Positions 42,318-50,519 of a DNA stretch of 64,000 nucleotides are shown here, piece after piece. Within the stretch, counting starts at the first letter, position 1. Each line of letters opens with the position of its first letter. Source of the stretch: Eikenella halliae. Its GTDB lineage: Bacteria > Pseudomonadota > Gammaproteobacteria > Burkholderiales > Neisseriaceae. Under the pieces are notes generated by a model, which was not told the DNA's origin, made no database searches, and was given only the letters and a program-made list of their open reading frames with translations. Made by a program: the position numbers and the translations under genes. Location: NCBI RefSeq assembly GCF_001648475.1, contig NZ_LXSQ01000002.1:1-64000 (forward strand), in the 5' to 3' direction.

Positions 42318-42440
42318 TTATTGCAACAGCAACACGGCAGCAATTGCCACCAGCCCAGTTAGCAATAGAAAGCCGAAGACAGTCCAAGCCAGCATCAAGC
42401 CGTCGGCCAGCGGGTTGGATGGCGAACAATTGCGGCACAT
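42318..42440 (-). CDS. Very small membrane protein, 40 residues
   Basis: The frame reads MCRNCSPSNPLADGLMLAWT and then a hydrophobic stretch ending LLLQ, so the protein would be one N-terminal CxxC motif plus a single membrane helix (about residues 15-39). GGGAG lies seven bases before the ATG. The frame is short, but the ribosome site, the CxxC and the uniform hydrophobic helix support translation. A dispersed repeat lies right after its stop. It diverges from the membrane protein gene at 42713. Function unknown. Confidence 0.5.
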   Translation of the reverse strand: MCRNCSPSNPLADGLMLAWTVFGFLLLTGLVAIAAVLLLQ

Positions 42441-42712
42441 TTTAATCTCCCATTAAGAGGTAAGCATAATTAAAGCCCTTGTACTTAATCATTATGCGTG
42501 CCAACCATAAGGCAAGCAATGCTTGGTGTCCAACATGATCTCCGATTTTTTGTCCTAGTGTTAGCGGCAGCTGAGTTTGAGATGGTATGGGGAAAAGGGG
42601 TTGCCGTTTACGCACCCAATCCGCGGCCAGCATGGCTATATTATTGCCTACATTCGGTTTGCTACTTTTTGATAAAATGGCGGTTTTTATCTGTTTCATG
42701 CCAAGGGCGAGC

Positions 42713-43072
42713 ATGTCTTTTATTGGAAGAACATTTGGCGGGTTGTCTGCCGCATACTATATCCGCCACTTTCTTATCGGCCTGATTTTCTATATTTTTA
42801 TCATGTTCGATTTCGGCGGTAGTAAAGAAAATCCGAATTATTGGTCGATCATGATGACGTTTACCGTATGCCAGTTGCTGTATCCGTATGCGTATTTTGT
42901 CTATGACCGTATCGTAGATTATATTTTGGGCGATCGCGGGTCTTATTTTGTTTCGCATATCATGTCGGTTGTGCGGATTTTTGCCGTGATTCTGTGCTGG
43001 TTTGGCGCACCAATCATTGCGCCGCTCGGTTTGGCTTGGTTGTATTGGGAACATGGCAGGCAGGAGCAATGA
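42713..43072 (+). CDS. Integral membrane protein of unknown function
   Basis: A 119-residue protein with about three membrane helices (IRHFLIGLIFYIFIMFDF, a middle one around YPYAYFVYD, and VVRIFAVILCWFGAPIIAPLGLAW) and a short charged tail. I chose the ATG at 42713 (MSFIGRTFGG) because AGGGCGAG precedes it. Starts at 42677, 42632 or 42587 are open in frame and cannot be excluded. Codon use is less GC-rich than its neighbours. A Correia-type element begins ten bases after its stop. Confidence 0.62.
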   Translation: MSFIGRTFGGLSAAYYIRHFLIGLIFYIFIMFDFGGSKENPNYWSIMMTFTVCQLLYPYAYFVYDRIVDYILGDRGSYFVSHIMSVVRIFAVILCWFGAPIIAPLGLAWLYWEHGRQEQ

Positions 43073-43500
43073 ACAGAATATTATAGTGAATTAAATTTAA
43101 ACCATTACAGCGTTGCCTCGCCTTGCCGTACTATCTGTACTGTCTGCGGCTCGCCGCCTTGTCCTGATTTAAATTTAATTCACTATAAGGATAAGATGCG
43201 GAGGCAGCCTGAAAGCAGTTTCGGGCTGTTTTTGTTTTAGAAGGCGGGGCAGTTGTTGTGGATTGGATTGTTGCAGCCGATATTTTGATTTTCAGGTAGC
43301 CTCAATATAGGCAGAGGCTACCTGAAAACCTAAGTGGGCATAAATGCCTGCCGTGCAGCTTTCAGGTAGCCTTTAGGCTTTCAGCAATGCTATCAAAGCA
43401 AACAAAACGCTTGCGGAGCATGATTTCGCAAGCGTTTTGTTATTGGAAGGCACGGGCTGGGGCTACCTGAAGGTGTGGGCTGCAAACCGGCAGTTGGCGG
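43073..43500. other. Intergenic region with a Correia-type element and DUS copies
   Basis: After the Correia copy at 43082-43187 come single or facing DUS copies near 43290, 43316, 43360 and 43461. The bases AAAACGCTTGCGGAGC and TTCGCAAGCGTTTTG (about 43404-43438) form a separate hairpin that could end the minus-strand methyltransferase transcript. No gene. Confidence 0.6.
43082..43187. repeat. Correia-type element, 106 bp, intact
   Basis: Ends are TATAGTGAATTAAATTTAAA and TTTAAATTTAATTCACTATA, the AATTTAAA end type rather than the ACAAAAA type of most other copies here. Confidence 0.88.
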
Positions 43501-44652
43501 TTACAGCTTGTGGCACAAATCACCGAGGGCGAAGCCTGGCCAGTCGGGGTCGATATTGCGGCCGAAGGCGATAACTTTGAAGAGCTCGCCCATTTCTTGC
43601 GGGGAGAGGAGGGTTTGGCAGGCAGTAGCAGCGCGGATGTAGGCTTGGCTTTCCGGTTCGCCTTGGGCGGCCAGCAGGTCGGTGAGGCCGAGGTTGAGCA
43701 GGAAGGCGGCCTGGGTGGTGTAGCCGATGAGGTCGAGCCCGGCTTGGCAGGCGGCTTCGGCGATGGCAGTGAAGTTCACATGGCAGGTGAGGTCGGTGAG
43801 GCCGATGTGTTCGAAGGGGTTGTGCACGGCGTGGTGGCGGTAGTGGCCGATGAGGGTGCCGCCGCTGCGCTGGGGGTGGTAATACTGGGCAGCGTCGAAG
43901 CCGTAGTCGATAAAGAGCAGGGCGCCGCGCGTGAGGCGCTCGGCGAGGGTGCGGATAAAGGCTTGCTGGCGCAGGTGCAGTTCGCTGGTATAGCCGTCGA
44001 TGGTGGGCAGCAGCGCTTGGGCGGCGGGCAGCAGCTCGGCCGGCAGGGGGGCGCTTTGCCATTGGAATTGTCGGTTTGCATCCAGCCCTACGCCCATCAG
44101 CTGCCATTGGCCGCTTTGATGGCGCACGATGTCGCAGGGCATGGCGTCGAGCACTTCGTTGCCGATGACGATGCCGTCGAACTCGGCGGGCAGTTCGGTG
44201 AGCCACGTGATTTGGTGCTGGTGTTGGGGCAGGGCGGCGGCAAGGTGGCGGCGTTGGCGTTCGGCTAAATCGGGGGAGACTTCAATGATGTAGTAGTGCC
44301 GGAGGCTACCTGAAAGCTTGCCTATCAGCTGGGCGGCCAGCTCGCCGGTGCCTGCGCCGAATTCGTAGATATTGCCGGCGGTTTGCGGCAGCAGGGATTG
44401 AAGCTGGATGGCGAGGGTTTGCCCGAACAGCGGGGTGAGCGCGGGGGCGGTGATGAAGTCGCCGGCCGCGCCGATTTTGTGCGCGCCGCCGGTGTAGTAG
44501 CCGTATTGCGGCTGGTAGAGCGCGAGCTGCATGAAGTCGGCAAAAGGCAGGAAGCCGTGGTTGGCCTGAATGCGTTGTTGTATCAGGCCACACAGTGCCT
44601 GTGAGGCGGCCAGCGCTTCGGGGCCGGGAGCGGGCAGGGTAGGGCGGTTCAT
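43501..44652 (-). CDS. SAM-dependent methyltransferase, MidA/NDUFAF7 family
   Basis: A 383-residue protein of the DUF185 family. FADFMQLALYQPQYGYYTGG and KIGAAGDFITAPALTPLFGQ at the N-terminus, YEFGAGTGELA (SAM site) and IGNEVLDAMPCD are hallmarks. In mitochondria the homologue methylates an arginine of a complex I subunit; the bacterial target is not settled. A DUS is read as KLSGSLRHYY. Divergent from the dcw cluster. Confidence 0.9.
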   Translation of the reverse strand: MNRPTLPAPGPEALAASQALCGLIQQRIQANHGFLPFADFMQLALYQPQYGYYTGGAHKIGAAGDFITAPALTPLFGQTLAIQLQSLLPQTAGNIYEFGAGTGELAAQLIGKLSGSLRHYYIIEVSPDLAERQRRHLAAALPQHQHQITWLTELPAEFDGIVIGNEVLDAMPCDIVRHQSGQWQLMGVGLDANRQFQWQSAPLPAELLPAAQALLPTIDGYTSELHLRQQAFIRTLAERLTRGALLFIDYGFDAAQYYHPQRSGGTLIGHYRHHAVHNPFEHIGLTDLTCHVNFTAIAEAACQAGLDLIGYTTQAAFLLNLGLTDLLAAQGEPESQAYIRAATACQTLLSPQEMGELFKVIAFGRNIDPDWPGFALGDLCHKL

Positions 44653-44814
44653 AGAGCAATTATGCGAATAATCTGGAAAACGTGCGCAATTATAAAGGCT
44701 TGCTGCCGGGAGGCAAAATCGGGGGCTGTGCGGAAAACGGCAAGCGTGGTGATTGAAACTAACTATCTTATGTAAAAACAGTTTGTTAATCGTGGATTTT
44801 TACGGTGTTTGCAA

Positions 44815-44868
44815 TTGACCGATGCTGCAGCTTTGCCGTATAGTGTCGCTTTGTGGGAAATTGTGGGG
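44815..44868 (+). promoter_or_regulatory. mraZ promoter with MraZ-type boxes
   Basis: TTGACC (44815-44820), an 18-base spacer and TATAGT (44839-44844) form the promoter. Downstream, TGGGA (44854-44858) and TGGGG (44864-44868) are spaced ten bases apart, with a weak third at 44874. MraZ binds TGGGN repeats at this spacing in E. coli, so self-control over the start point is likely. Confidence 0.7.
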
Positions 44869-44914
44869 CAAGGTGTCTTCTTAATTCCCAAAAATCCAGC
44901 AAAGGTGGGAAAAA

Positions 44915-45370
44915 GTGTTTGGCGGCGTACATGAATTGAGCATCGACAGCAAGGGGCGCTTGGCGATTCCGGCCAAGTTCCGCGACTTGCTCGCGCGCCA
45001 TTACACGCCGTCTTTGGTGGTTACCGTGGAGGCGCGCACGCATCTGGTGATGTATCCGGAAGCGGAGTGGCAGAAAACGGCGGAAAATTTGCAGGCGATG
45101 AATGTGTCGGGCAATCCGGCTGCCAGAATGTTCCGTGATTTGATGCTGAACCACGCCGAAACGCTGGATTTGGACGCTTCGGGCAGAATTTTGCTGCCGC
45201 CGAGCCTGCGCCGCCGCGTGCAGTTTGATAAAGAAGTAACGCTGGTGGGCCGTGCCGACCGGCTGGAGCTGTGGAACCGCGAACGTTGGGAAGCCAATAT
45301 GAACGCAGTGCTGGATATGGATCCGGACGAATTGGCCGAACAGCTCGATAAAGCCGGATTCCGCTTATGA
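44915..45370 (+). CDS. mraZ: Transcriptional regulator MraZ
   Basis: A 151-residue AbrB-like protein of two similar halves, each with the DxxGR motif: SIDSKGRLAIPAKFR and DLDASGRILLPPSLR. It binds the promoter of the dcw cluster and represses it. The start is GTG (44915) with AGGTGGGA before it, and that same sequence contains another TGGGA. Overlaps rsmH by four bases. Confidence 0.95.
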   Translation: MFGGVHELSIDSKGRLAIPAKFRDLLARHYTPSLVVTVEARTHLVMYPEAEWQKTAENLQAMNVSGNPAARMFRDLMLNHAETLDLDASGRILLPPSLRRRVQFDKEVTLVGRADRLELWNRERWEANMNAVLDMDPDELAEQLDKAGFRL

Positions 45371-46323
45371 GCGCGCAGGAGTTGGCGCACGTTACCGTGC
45401 TTTTGCACGAGGCGGTGGACGCTTTGGCAGTGAAGCCGGACGGCGTGTATGTGGACGGCACTTTCGGCCGCGGCGGGCATTCCCGCCTGATTTTGTCGAA
45501 GCTGGGCACGAACGGCCGGCTGGTGGTGTTCGATAAAGACCCGCAGGCGATTGCCGTGGCGCGGCAGTTGGCGGAGGCGGACAAGCGCGTGCAAGTGGTG
45601 CACGGCGGGTTTTCCGGCTTTCAGGTAGCCTTAAAAGGATTGGGTATCGAAGCGGTGGACGGTGCGCTGTTTGATTTGGGTGTGTCTTCGCCGCAGATCG
45701 ACGATGCCGAACGCGGCTTCAGCTTCCGCTACGATGCGCCGCTGGATATGCGGATGGATACCACGCGCGGGCAAACTGCCGCGCAATGGCTGGCCGAGGC
45801 CGGCGAAGAAGAGATTCGCGAGGTAATCAGAGATTATGGTGAAGAGCGGTTTAACAGCCAGATTGCGCGCGCCATTGTGCAGCAGCGGCAAGAGCGCCCC
45901 ATCCTTACAACCGGCCAGCTGGCGCAGTTGGCGGCACAAGCCGTCCGTACTCGCGAACGCGGCCAAGACCCGGCGACGCGGACGTTTCAAGCCATTCGGA
46001 TTTTCATCAACCGTGAGCTTGAAGAAATAAGCGCGGTGCTGCCGCAGGCCGCAGGCTACCTGAAAACCGGCGGGCGTTTGGCCGTGATTGCCTTCCATTC
46101 GTTGGAAGACCGGATAGTGAAACAGTTTATCCGCCGCCACAGCCGCCCCGCGCCACTGCCTAAGTGGGTGATGGTGCGCGAAAGCGAGCGCCCCGAGCCG
46201 CCCTTGCGGGAAATCGGCAAGGCGCAGCGGGCTTCGGCAGCAGAAACCGCGGCCAATCCGCGCGCACGCTCCGCCGTATTGCGCGTGGCCGAGCGGACGG
46301 CGGGAGAGTTTGCAGATGAATAA
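45367..46323 (+). CDS. rsmH: 16S rRNA m4C1402 methyltransferase RsmH
   Basis: A 318-residue enzyme (formerly MraW) methylating C1402 of 16S rRNA. VDGTFGRGGHSRLIL is the SAM motif and LFDLGVSSPQIDDAERGFSF the family hallmark; GGRLAVIAFHSLEDRIVK follows. A DUS inside is read as GFQVALKGLG. It overlaps mraZ and ftsL by four and eight bases. Confidence 0.96.
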   Translation: MSAQELAHVTVLLHEAVDALAVKPDGVYVDGTFGRGGHSRLILSKLGTNGRLVVFDKDPQAIAVARQLAEADKRVQVVHGGFSGFQVALKGLGIEAVDGALFDLGVSSPQIDDAERGFSFRYDAPLDMRMDTTRGQTAAQWLAEAGEEEIREVIRDYGEERFNSQIARAIVQQRQERPILTTGQLAQLAAQAVRTRERGQDPATRTFQAIRIFINRELEEISAVLPQAAGYLKTGGRLAVIAFHSLEDRIVKQFIRRHSRPAPLPKWVMVRESERPEPPLREIGKAQRASAAETAANPRARSAVLRVAERTAGEFADE

Positions 46324-46579
46324 GTTGAATATCGTACTGTTTGTGTTGGCGGTGCTCTCCGCGCTGGCGGTGGTGTCGGTGCAGGACAGTTCGCGCGAAT
46401 CGTTTATCTCATTGGAAAAAGAGCACCAGCGGCGGGCGGACTTGGAAGAAGAATACCGCCGATTGCAATGGCAGCAGGCCAAGCTGGCCAACCACGGTTT
46501 CATCAAGGCGGCGGCCGAACAACAACAGTTGCAGCCGCCTACCATGCAGAACACCAAAGTTGTTCGTTTGCAATATTAA
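46316..46579 (+). CDS. ftsL: Cell division protein FtsL
   Basis: An 87-residue bitopic protein: short cytoplasmic start, one membrane helix (IVLFVLAVLSALAVVSVQ), then a coiled-coil periplasmic part (LEEEYRRLQWQQAKL). It joins FtsB and FtsQ in the divisome. The ATG at 46316 has GGGAGAG before it and is preferred to TTG six bases upstream. The start lies inside the rsmH stop. Confidence 0.9.
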   Translation: MNKLNIVLFVLAVLSALAVVSVQDSSRESFISLEKEHQRRADLEEEYRRLQWQQAKLANHGFIKAAAEQQQLQPPTMQNTKVVRLQY

Positions 46580-46670
46580 ATAGATGAATGTAGTTAACAA
46601 GCGTTTTTGAATAAAATCAAAATAGAGCAGTTTTGCTGCCGTGCGGGCGGCAGCGTAGAGAGTAAATACC

Positions 46671-48407
46671 ATGCTGATTAAAAGCGATTACAAGCCGCAG
46701 ATGCGGCAGAAGCCAGTTAAACAGAAGAAGCCGGTGAGCACCAATGGCCGGATTGCCTTTGTTTTGCTGGTTTTTGCCACGGCCTTTGCCGCAGCGGCAG
46801 GCTGGAGCATACATTTGCATACGGTGGAGCAGAACCGTCTGCAAACCGAGGGTAATAAGCGTTTTGTGCGCACTTTGGTGCAGCAGGCCAACCGCGGCAC
46901 GATTACCGACCGCAACGGCGCGGTGCTGGCTTTGAGCGCGCCCACCGATTCGCTGTATGCCATTCCTTCTGCCATGGAAAAAATGCCCAGCCAGGAGCAG
47001 CTGGAACAGCTTTCCGAAATCATCGAAGTGCCGGTGGAAACCATTGCCGATCGCCTGGCGCGCACCAACAGCGATTTCGTGTTCTTGAAACGGCAGATGA
47101 GCTCGGAAACCGCTGCCAAAGTGCGCGCTCTGAAAATTGAGGGCTTGGCCTTCCAAACCGAGCCCAAACGGCAATATCCGATGGGCAATTTGTTCTCCCA
47201 CGTTATCGGCTTCACCAATATCGACGGCAAAGGCCAAGAAGGTTTGGAGCTTTCCCGCGAAGACGACCTGCGCGGCCAAGACGGCGCACGTGTGGTGCTG
47301 CGTGACAATAAAGGCAATTATGTTGATCAATTGGATTCGCCGCGCAACCGCGATGCGGTGGACGGGCGCAATATGGTGCTCTCGCTGGATCAGCGCATTC
47401 AATCGCTGGCGCACGATAAATTGGCGCAGGCTGTTGCCTACCATCAGGCCAAAGCCGGCACCGCTGTGGTGTTGGATGCGCAAACCGGCGAAATCCTTGC
47501 TTTGGTAAACCTGCCGGATTTCGATCCGAACCAGCCCGGCGGAGCCGAAATCGCTCTGCGCCGCAACCGCGCGGTAACCGATATGATCGAGCCCGGCTCG
47601 GCTATGAAGCCTTTCCCGATTGCCAAAGCCTTGGATTCGGGCAAAGTGAACGAAAACATGGTGTTCAACACCAATACTTATAATATCGGCCCGGCCACCG
47701 TGCGCGATACGCACAACTACCCCTCGCTCACCCTGCGCGGCATCATGCAGAAATCTTCCAACGTGGGCGTGAGCAAGCTTTCGGCCATGTTTAAGCCCGA
47801 AGAGATGCACGATTTTTATAAATCAGTCGGTTTCGGCCGCCGTATGCACTCCGGCTTCCCCGGCGAATCGCCCGGCCTGGTACGCGACTGGCGCAACTGG
47901 CGGCCCATCGAGCAGGCCACCATGTCGTTCGGCTACGGCTTGCAGATGAGCCTGCTGCAACTGGCGCACAGCTACACCATTTTCACCAGCGACGGCAAAC
48001 TTTTGCCGGTAAGCTTCCTGCGCCAGAGCACCGCGCCGCAGGGCGAGCAGGTGATCAAGCCTGAAACCGCGCGCGCCATCCGCCGCATGATGGTATCCGT
48101 TACCGAGCCCGGCGGCACCGGTACGCAGGGCGCCGTGCCCGGCTTCAACGTGGGCGCGAAAACCGGTACCGCACGCAAGCTGGTGGGCGGCCGCTATGCC
48201 GACAACAAACACATGGCCACCTTCATCGGTTTCGCCCCCGCCGAGCATCCGCGCGTGATTGTGGCGGTGAACATCGATGAACCCACCCAAAACGGCTATT
48301 ACGGCGGCATCGTGGCCGGGCCGGTGTTTAGAGACATCATGGCTGGTTCGCTGAATATTCTGGGCGTGACGCCCACCAAACCCGTGCAGCAAGTCGCTGC
48401 CAAATAA
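46671..48407 (+). CDS. ftsI: Septal peptidoglycan transpeptidase, penicillin-binding protein 2/FtsI
   Basis: A 578-residue bitopic protein; the neisserial name is penA. One membrane helix near residues 25-45 is followed by the dimerisation domain and transpeptidase domain. Active-site motifs are SAMK (catalytic serine), SSN in MQKSSNVGVSK, and KTG in GAKTGTARK. It cross-links septal wall with FtsW and is the main beta-lactam target in Neisseriaceae. No asparagine-aspartate insertion of the resistant gonococcal kind can be judged without alignment. Ninety-one bases separate it from ftsL. Confidence 0.96.
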   Translation: MLIKSDYKPQMRQKPVKQKKPVSTNGRIAFVLLVFATAFAAAAGWSIHLHTVEQNRLQTEGNKRFVRTLVQQANRGTITDRNGAVLALSAPTDSLYAIPSAMEKMPSQEQLEQLSEIIEVPVETIADRLARTNSDFVFLKRQMSSETAAKVRALKIEGLAFQTEPKRQYPMGNLFSHVIGFTNIDGKGQEGLELSREDDLRGQDGARVVLRDNKGNYVDQLDSPRNRDAVDGRNMVLSLDQRIQSLAHDKLAQAVAYHQAKAGTAVVLDAQTGEILALVNLPDFDPNQPGGAEIALRRNRAVTDMIEPGSAMKPFPIAKALDSGKVNENMVFNTNTYNIGPATVRDTHNYPSLTLRGIMQKSSNVGVSKLSAMFKPEEMHDFYKSVGFGRRMHSGFPGESPGLVRDWRNWRPIEQATMSFGYGLQMSLLQLAHSYTIFTSDGKLLPVSFLRQSTAPQGEQVIKPETARAIRRMMVSVTEPGGTGTQGAVPGFNVGAKTGTARKLVGGRYADNKHMATFIGFAPAEHPRVIVAVNIDEPTQNGYYGGIVAGPVFRDIMAGSLNILGVTPTKPVQQVAAK

Positions 48408-48427
48408 ATCGGTGCTTGGAGCCGACC

Positions 48428-49909
48428 ATGTATTGCTTGAAGGACAAACAGTTTGACTTGCCCGACAACTGCACCCTGCCGCCCGATGTGGCGGCGGGGT
48501 GCATTTTGCGTATGGACAGCCGCCTGGTGCAGCCGGGCGACGTATTCGTGGCCTGCCAGGGCGAATATGCCGACGGCCGCAACTATATTCCTGCCGCGAT
48601 TGCCAATGGCGCGGCGATGGTGTTTTGGGACAGCGGCGACGGTTTCGCCTGGCGGCCGGAGTGGCAAATCGCCAATCTCGGCGTGCCGCACCTGAAGCAA
48701 AACGCCGGCCTGTTGGCAGCCAAGCTCTACGGCAATCTTTCAGGTAGCCTTTCTTGCTGGGGGGTAACCGGCACCAACGGCAAAACCTCGATTTCGCAAT
48801 GGCTTGCCCAAGCCGCCGATTTGCTCGGCACGCCCTGCGCCATCATCGGCACGGTGGGCAACGGCTTCTGGGGGCGGCTCGAAGAAACCACCCACACCAC
48901 GCCCAACCCCGTGCGCGTGCAAACCCTGCTGCACCAATTCAAGCAGCAGGGCGCAAAAGCCGTGGCGATGGAAGTGTCCAGCCACGGCCTCGACCAAAAC
49001 CGCGTGGTCGGCACGCCCTTCTCCTCCGCCATCTTCACCAACCTCACCCGCGACCACCTCGATTACCACGGCAGTATGGCCGCCTATGGCGCCAGCAAGG
49101 CCAAACTGTTCTATTGGCAGAGCCTTCAACACGCCATCATCAATACGGACGACGAATTCGGCCGCGAGTTGGCCGCCGGGCTGCGTGCCGACCGCCCAAG
49201 CCTGAACGTATACGGCTACGGCTTCAATGAACAAGCCGATATCCGCATCACCCATTTTGCCGCTTCCGCCCAAGGCATGCAGGTTGCCTTCAATACGCCC
49301 TGGGGCAGTGGCGAAATCCACAGCCGGCTCTTAGGGCGGTTCAATGCGCAAAACCTCGCCGCCTGCGTCGGCCTGTTGTGCGCCGAAGGCTATGCGCTGC
49401 CCGACGTGTTGCGCGTACTCGCACAAATCCGCCCCGCCACCGGCCGCATGGACTGCATCAGTCGCGCAGGCCGCCCGCTGGTGGTGGTGGATTATGCCCA
49501 CACCCCCGACGCGCTGGAAAAAGCGCTGGCCACCCTGCGCGAAATCAAACCGCAGGGCGCGAGCCTGTGGTGCGTGTTCGGCTGCGGCGGCAACCGCGAC
49601 CGCGGCAAACGCCCGCTGATGGGCAGCGCCGCCGCGCAGGGCGCGGATAAAGTGGTGATCACCAGCGATAATCCGCGCATGGAAGAGCCGCAAGACATCA
49701 TCGCCGACATCCTGCCTGCCGTACCGCAGCCCGAACTGGTGGAGGCCGACCGCCGCGTCGCCATCCAAACCGCCATCCGCCGCGCCGCGCCGCAGGATAT
49801 CGTGCTGATTGCCGGCAAAGGCCATGAAACCTATCAAGACGTGCAGGGCGAGAAGCACCATTTCTCCGATTTTGAAATCGCCGAAGCCGCGCTGGATGAG
49901 GCCACCTGA
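48428..49909 (+). CDS. murE: UDP-MurNAc-Ala-Glu:meso-diaminopimelate ligase
   Basis: A 493-residue Mur ligase adding meso-diaminopimelate to the wall precursor. ATP loop GVTGTNGKTS, then HTTPNPVR and the DAP-selecting motif DNPRMEE. A DUS sits directly before the ATP loop and is read as NLSGSLSC. GGAG precedes the ATG at 48428. The stop lies next to a near-DUS. Its substrate comes from the DapE route at 22.4 kb. Confidence 0.95.
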   Translation: MYCLKDKQFDLPDNCTLPPDVAAGCILRMDSRLVQPGDVFVACQGEYADGRNYIPAAIANGAAMVFWDSGDGFAWRPEWQIANLGVPHLKQNAGLLAAKLYGNLSGSLSCWGVTGTNGKTSISQWLAQAADLLGTPCAIIGTVGNGFWGRLEETTHTTPNPVRVQTLLHQFKQQGAKAVAMEVSSHGLDQNRVVGTPFSSAIFTNLTRDHLDYHGSMAAYGASKAKLFYWQSLQHAIINTDDEFGRELAAGLRADRPSLNVYGYGFNEQADIRITHFAASAQGMQVAFNTPWGSGEIHSRLLGRFNAQNLAACVGLLCAEGYALPDVLRVLAQIRPATGRMDCISRAGRPLVVVDYAHTPDALEKALATLREIKPQGASLWCVFGCGGNRDRGKRPLMGSAAAQGADKVVITSDNPRMEEPQDIIADILPAVPQPELVEADRRVAIQTAIRRAAPQDIVLIAGKGHETYQDVQGEKHHFSDFEIAEAALDEAT

Positions 49910-50018
49910 AAACAGGCGCATCGGATTTTCAGGTAGCCTTTTGAGCTTGCCACAGGCTACCTGAAAATATTGGCCTGTATTAAGTGAAGAACGTGTATCG
50001 ATATTGCAGGAGAAAGTG

Positions 50019-50387
50019 ATGGGCGATTGGGGGTACAAGGTTTATGAAAACGATGAGGCGGCCGATTGGTTTGCCTCGTTTTGGGAGAGCAAGGATTTTG
50101 ATTTGCTGGCGCAAGAGGTGGAGCAATTCGACCCTTCGGAAGAAAATTACGACACCATCCGAGCCGTTGCCCATGTGCTGATTGCCTTCGGCTCTCCGTA
50201 TGCCTGCCCCTTTAGTTTTATCGATCGGCTGTACCCGACCATGCAAGCAACATTGGTTATCCTGCAAAATATGCTCACTCCGCCCAACGACACTTGGAGT
50301 TTTTTGGATATGTGGGGCGAAGATCCGGGCATTGTCCGCGAATTGGAGCAACAAATTCGAGATTTGCAAGAGCTGTTGCCAAAATGA
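50019..50387 (+). CDS. DUF4259-like protein inserted between murE and murF
   Basis: A 122-residue acidic cytoplasmic protein beginning MGDWGYKVYENDEAADWFAS, the pattern of DUF4259 proteins (function unknown). AGGAGAAAGTG precedes the ATG. Facing DUS copies on both sides (49928-49962 and 50421-50460) isolate it from murE and murF as a cassette inside an otherwise coordinated cluster. The gene is slightly lower in GC. Confidence 0.78.
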   Translation: MGDWGYKVYENDEAADWFASFWESKDFDLLAQEVEQFDPSEENYDTIRAVAHVLIAFGSPYACPFSFIDRLYPTMQATLVILQNMLTPPNDTWSFLDMWGEDPGIVRELEQQIRDLQELLPK

Positions 50388-50519
50388 GATGCCGTGCCGC
50401 CAAGCGGCATTTACCGTTTAATTTTCAGGTAGCCTTTTGAGCTTGCCACAGGCTACCTGAAAGCGTTAATACCTTTTCAGGTAGCCTGCCGCCCCGTAAT
50501 ATTTTCAATGGAATTCCCC

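Noticed and set aside
42442..42714. 90-codon minus-strand frame upstream of the small membrane protein
   Set aside because: Overlaps the better-supported plus-strand membrane gene region and ends by reading through the likely ribosome site of the 40-residue frame.
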